NCBI GenBank assembly: GCA_903643055.1
Contig: CAHJWV010000114.1
Span: forward strand, 1 to 6,392
Length of the DNA stretch: 6,392 nt
Reading direction: 5' to 3'
From: Burkholderiales bacterium
Lineage (GTDB): Bacteria; Pseudomonadota; Gammaproteobacteria; Burkholderiales; Burkholderiaceae
Position 1 is the first letter of the stretch. Each line of letters opens with the position of its first letter. Shown piece by piece: positions 6,287 to 6,392 of the stretch. The notes under the pieces were generated by a model. It was not told the DNA's origin. It was given only the letters and a program-made list of their open reading frames with translations, and ran no database searches. The translations under genes were made by a program, and so were the position numbers.

Positions 6287-6392
6287 TGAACACTATCCAG
6301 ACCCAACTACCCGTTGATGGCCGCAGGCGCCGTCGCCTGCACAGCGACGAGTTCAAGGCCAACGCGGTGGCGTCGTGCACGCAGCCCGGCAT
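6286..6392 (+). CDS. tnpA: IS66-family TnpA (OrfA) transposition protein, N-terminal 35 codons
   Basis: TnpA is a small DNA-binding accessory protein of IS66 elements, distinct from the DDE transposase TnpC. Seen: GTG start, then an Arg cluster GRRRRRLHSDEFKA, then VASCTQPG before the window ends. Family knowledge: IS66 OrfA proteins begin with a basic stretch, xxEFKxxVVxxCxQPGVS, followed by the helix-turn-helix ALANGLNANLLRRW, which would lie just outside. The start is uncertain: GTG at 6286 has GGTGG shortly upstream, while an in-frame GTG at 6259 has AGGAG (6250-6254) four bases before it and would add nine residues. An in-frame TAG at 6241-6243 limits any further extension. Confidence 0.75.
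   Translation, partial: MNTIQTQLPVDGRRRRRLHSDEFKANAVASCTQPG

Larger units (their letters stand above)
6207..6392 (+). mobile_element. Left end of an IS66-family insertion sequence (cut by window edge)
   Basis: Seen: GTAAGCGGCCAGCC begins at 6207, and a TnpA-like reading frame starts 79 bp further in and points inward. Family knowledge: IS66 elements have terminal repeats beginning 5'-GTAA, create 8-bp target duplications, and carry tnpA (OrfA) first, then tnpB and tnpC. If 6207 is the exact end, the left target duplication is GGCACAGT (6199-6206). The right end lies outside the window, so neither the terminal repeat nor the duplication can be confirmed here. The element call rests mainly on the TnpA N-terminus; the exact boundary is less certain. 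Confidence 0.68.

Noticed and set aside
1..6392. CRISPR array, tRNA/rRNA genes, prophage or defence genes
   Set aside because: I saw no regularly spaced repeats, no cloverleaf or rRNA-like segment, and no phage or defence domains on either strand.

Overview
The window looks like chromosomal DNA from a betaproteobacterium, most likely order Burkholderiales. The reasons are high GC content, strong G/C preference at third codon positions, and the gene order ribonuclease (RNB) – TonB-like protein – aroE – mtgA, which I recall as typical of that order. The order-level placement is an inference from gene content and protein wording; no search was run.

Layout. Positions 1-439 (minus strand) hold the first 146 codons of a secreted lipoprotein. 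It looks like a DUF5118/DUF5117 zinc-dependent metalloprotease and runs off the left edge. A 184-bp divergent gap with one clear inverted repeat separates it from the plus-strand genes. These are a YqiA-type alpha/beta hydrolase (624-1211), an RNase II/R-type exoribonuclease (1243-3288), a TonB/TolA-like envelope protein (3352-4215), shikimate dehydrogenase aroE (4222-5064) and monofunctional transglycosylase mtgA (5061-5828). Gaps are 31 bp, 63 bp and 6 bp, followed by a 4-bp ATGA overlap. The last three genes therefore probably share a transcript, and aroE and mtgA are probably translationally coupled. The ribonuclease may have its own promoter and a leaderless start.

After mtgA, 5829-6206 contains no gene I can support. 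The DNA is more AT-rich and broken by stops in every frame, and looks like decayed intergenic or relic sequence. At 6207 an IS66-family insertion sequence appears to begin (5'-GTAAGCGG end). The N-terminus of its TnpA (OrfA) starts at about 6286 and is cut by the window edge. A 10-bp inverted repeat covers the TnpA ribosome-binding region and the first base of its start codon.

How the genes fit together: the central block is core housekeeping (RNA turnover, aromatic amino acid biosynthesis, cell-wall glycan polymerisation, envelope energy coupling). I found no evidence of a new multi-gene system. The points most worth a second look are the IS left end with its start-occluding hairpin, the TonB-like protein with coiled coils in place of a proline-rich linker, and the Glu in the ribonuclease's catalytic Asp cluster.
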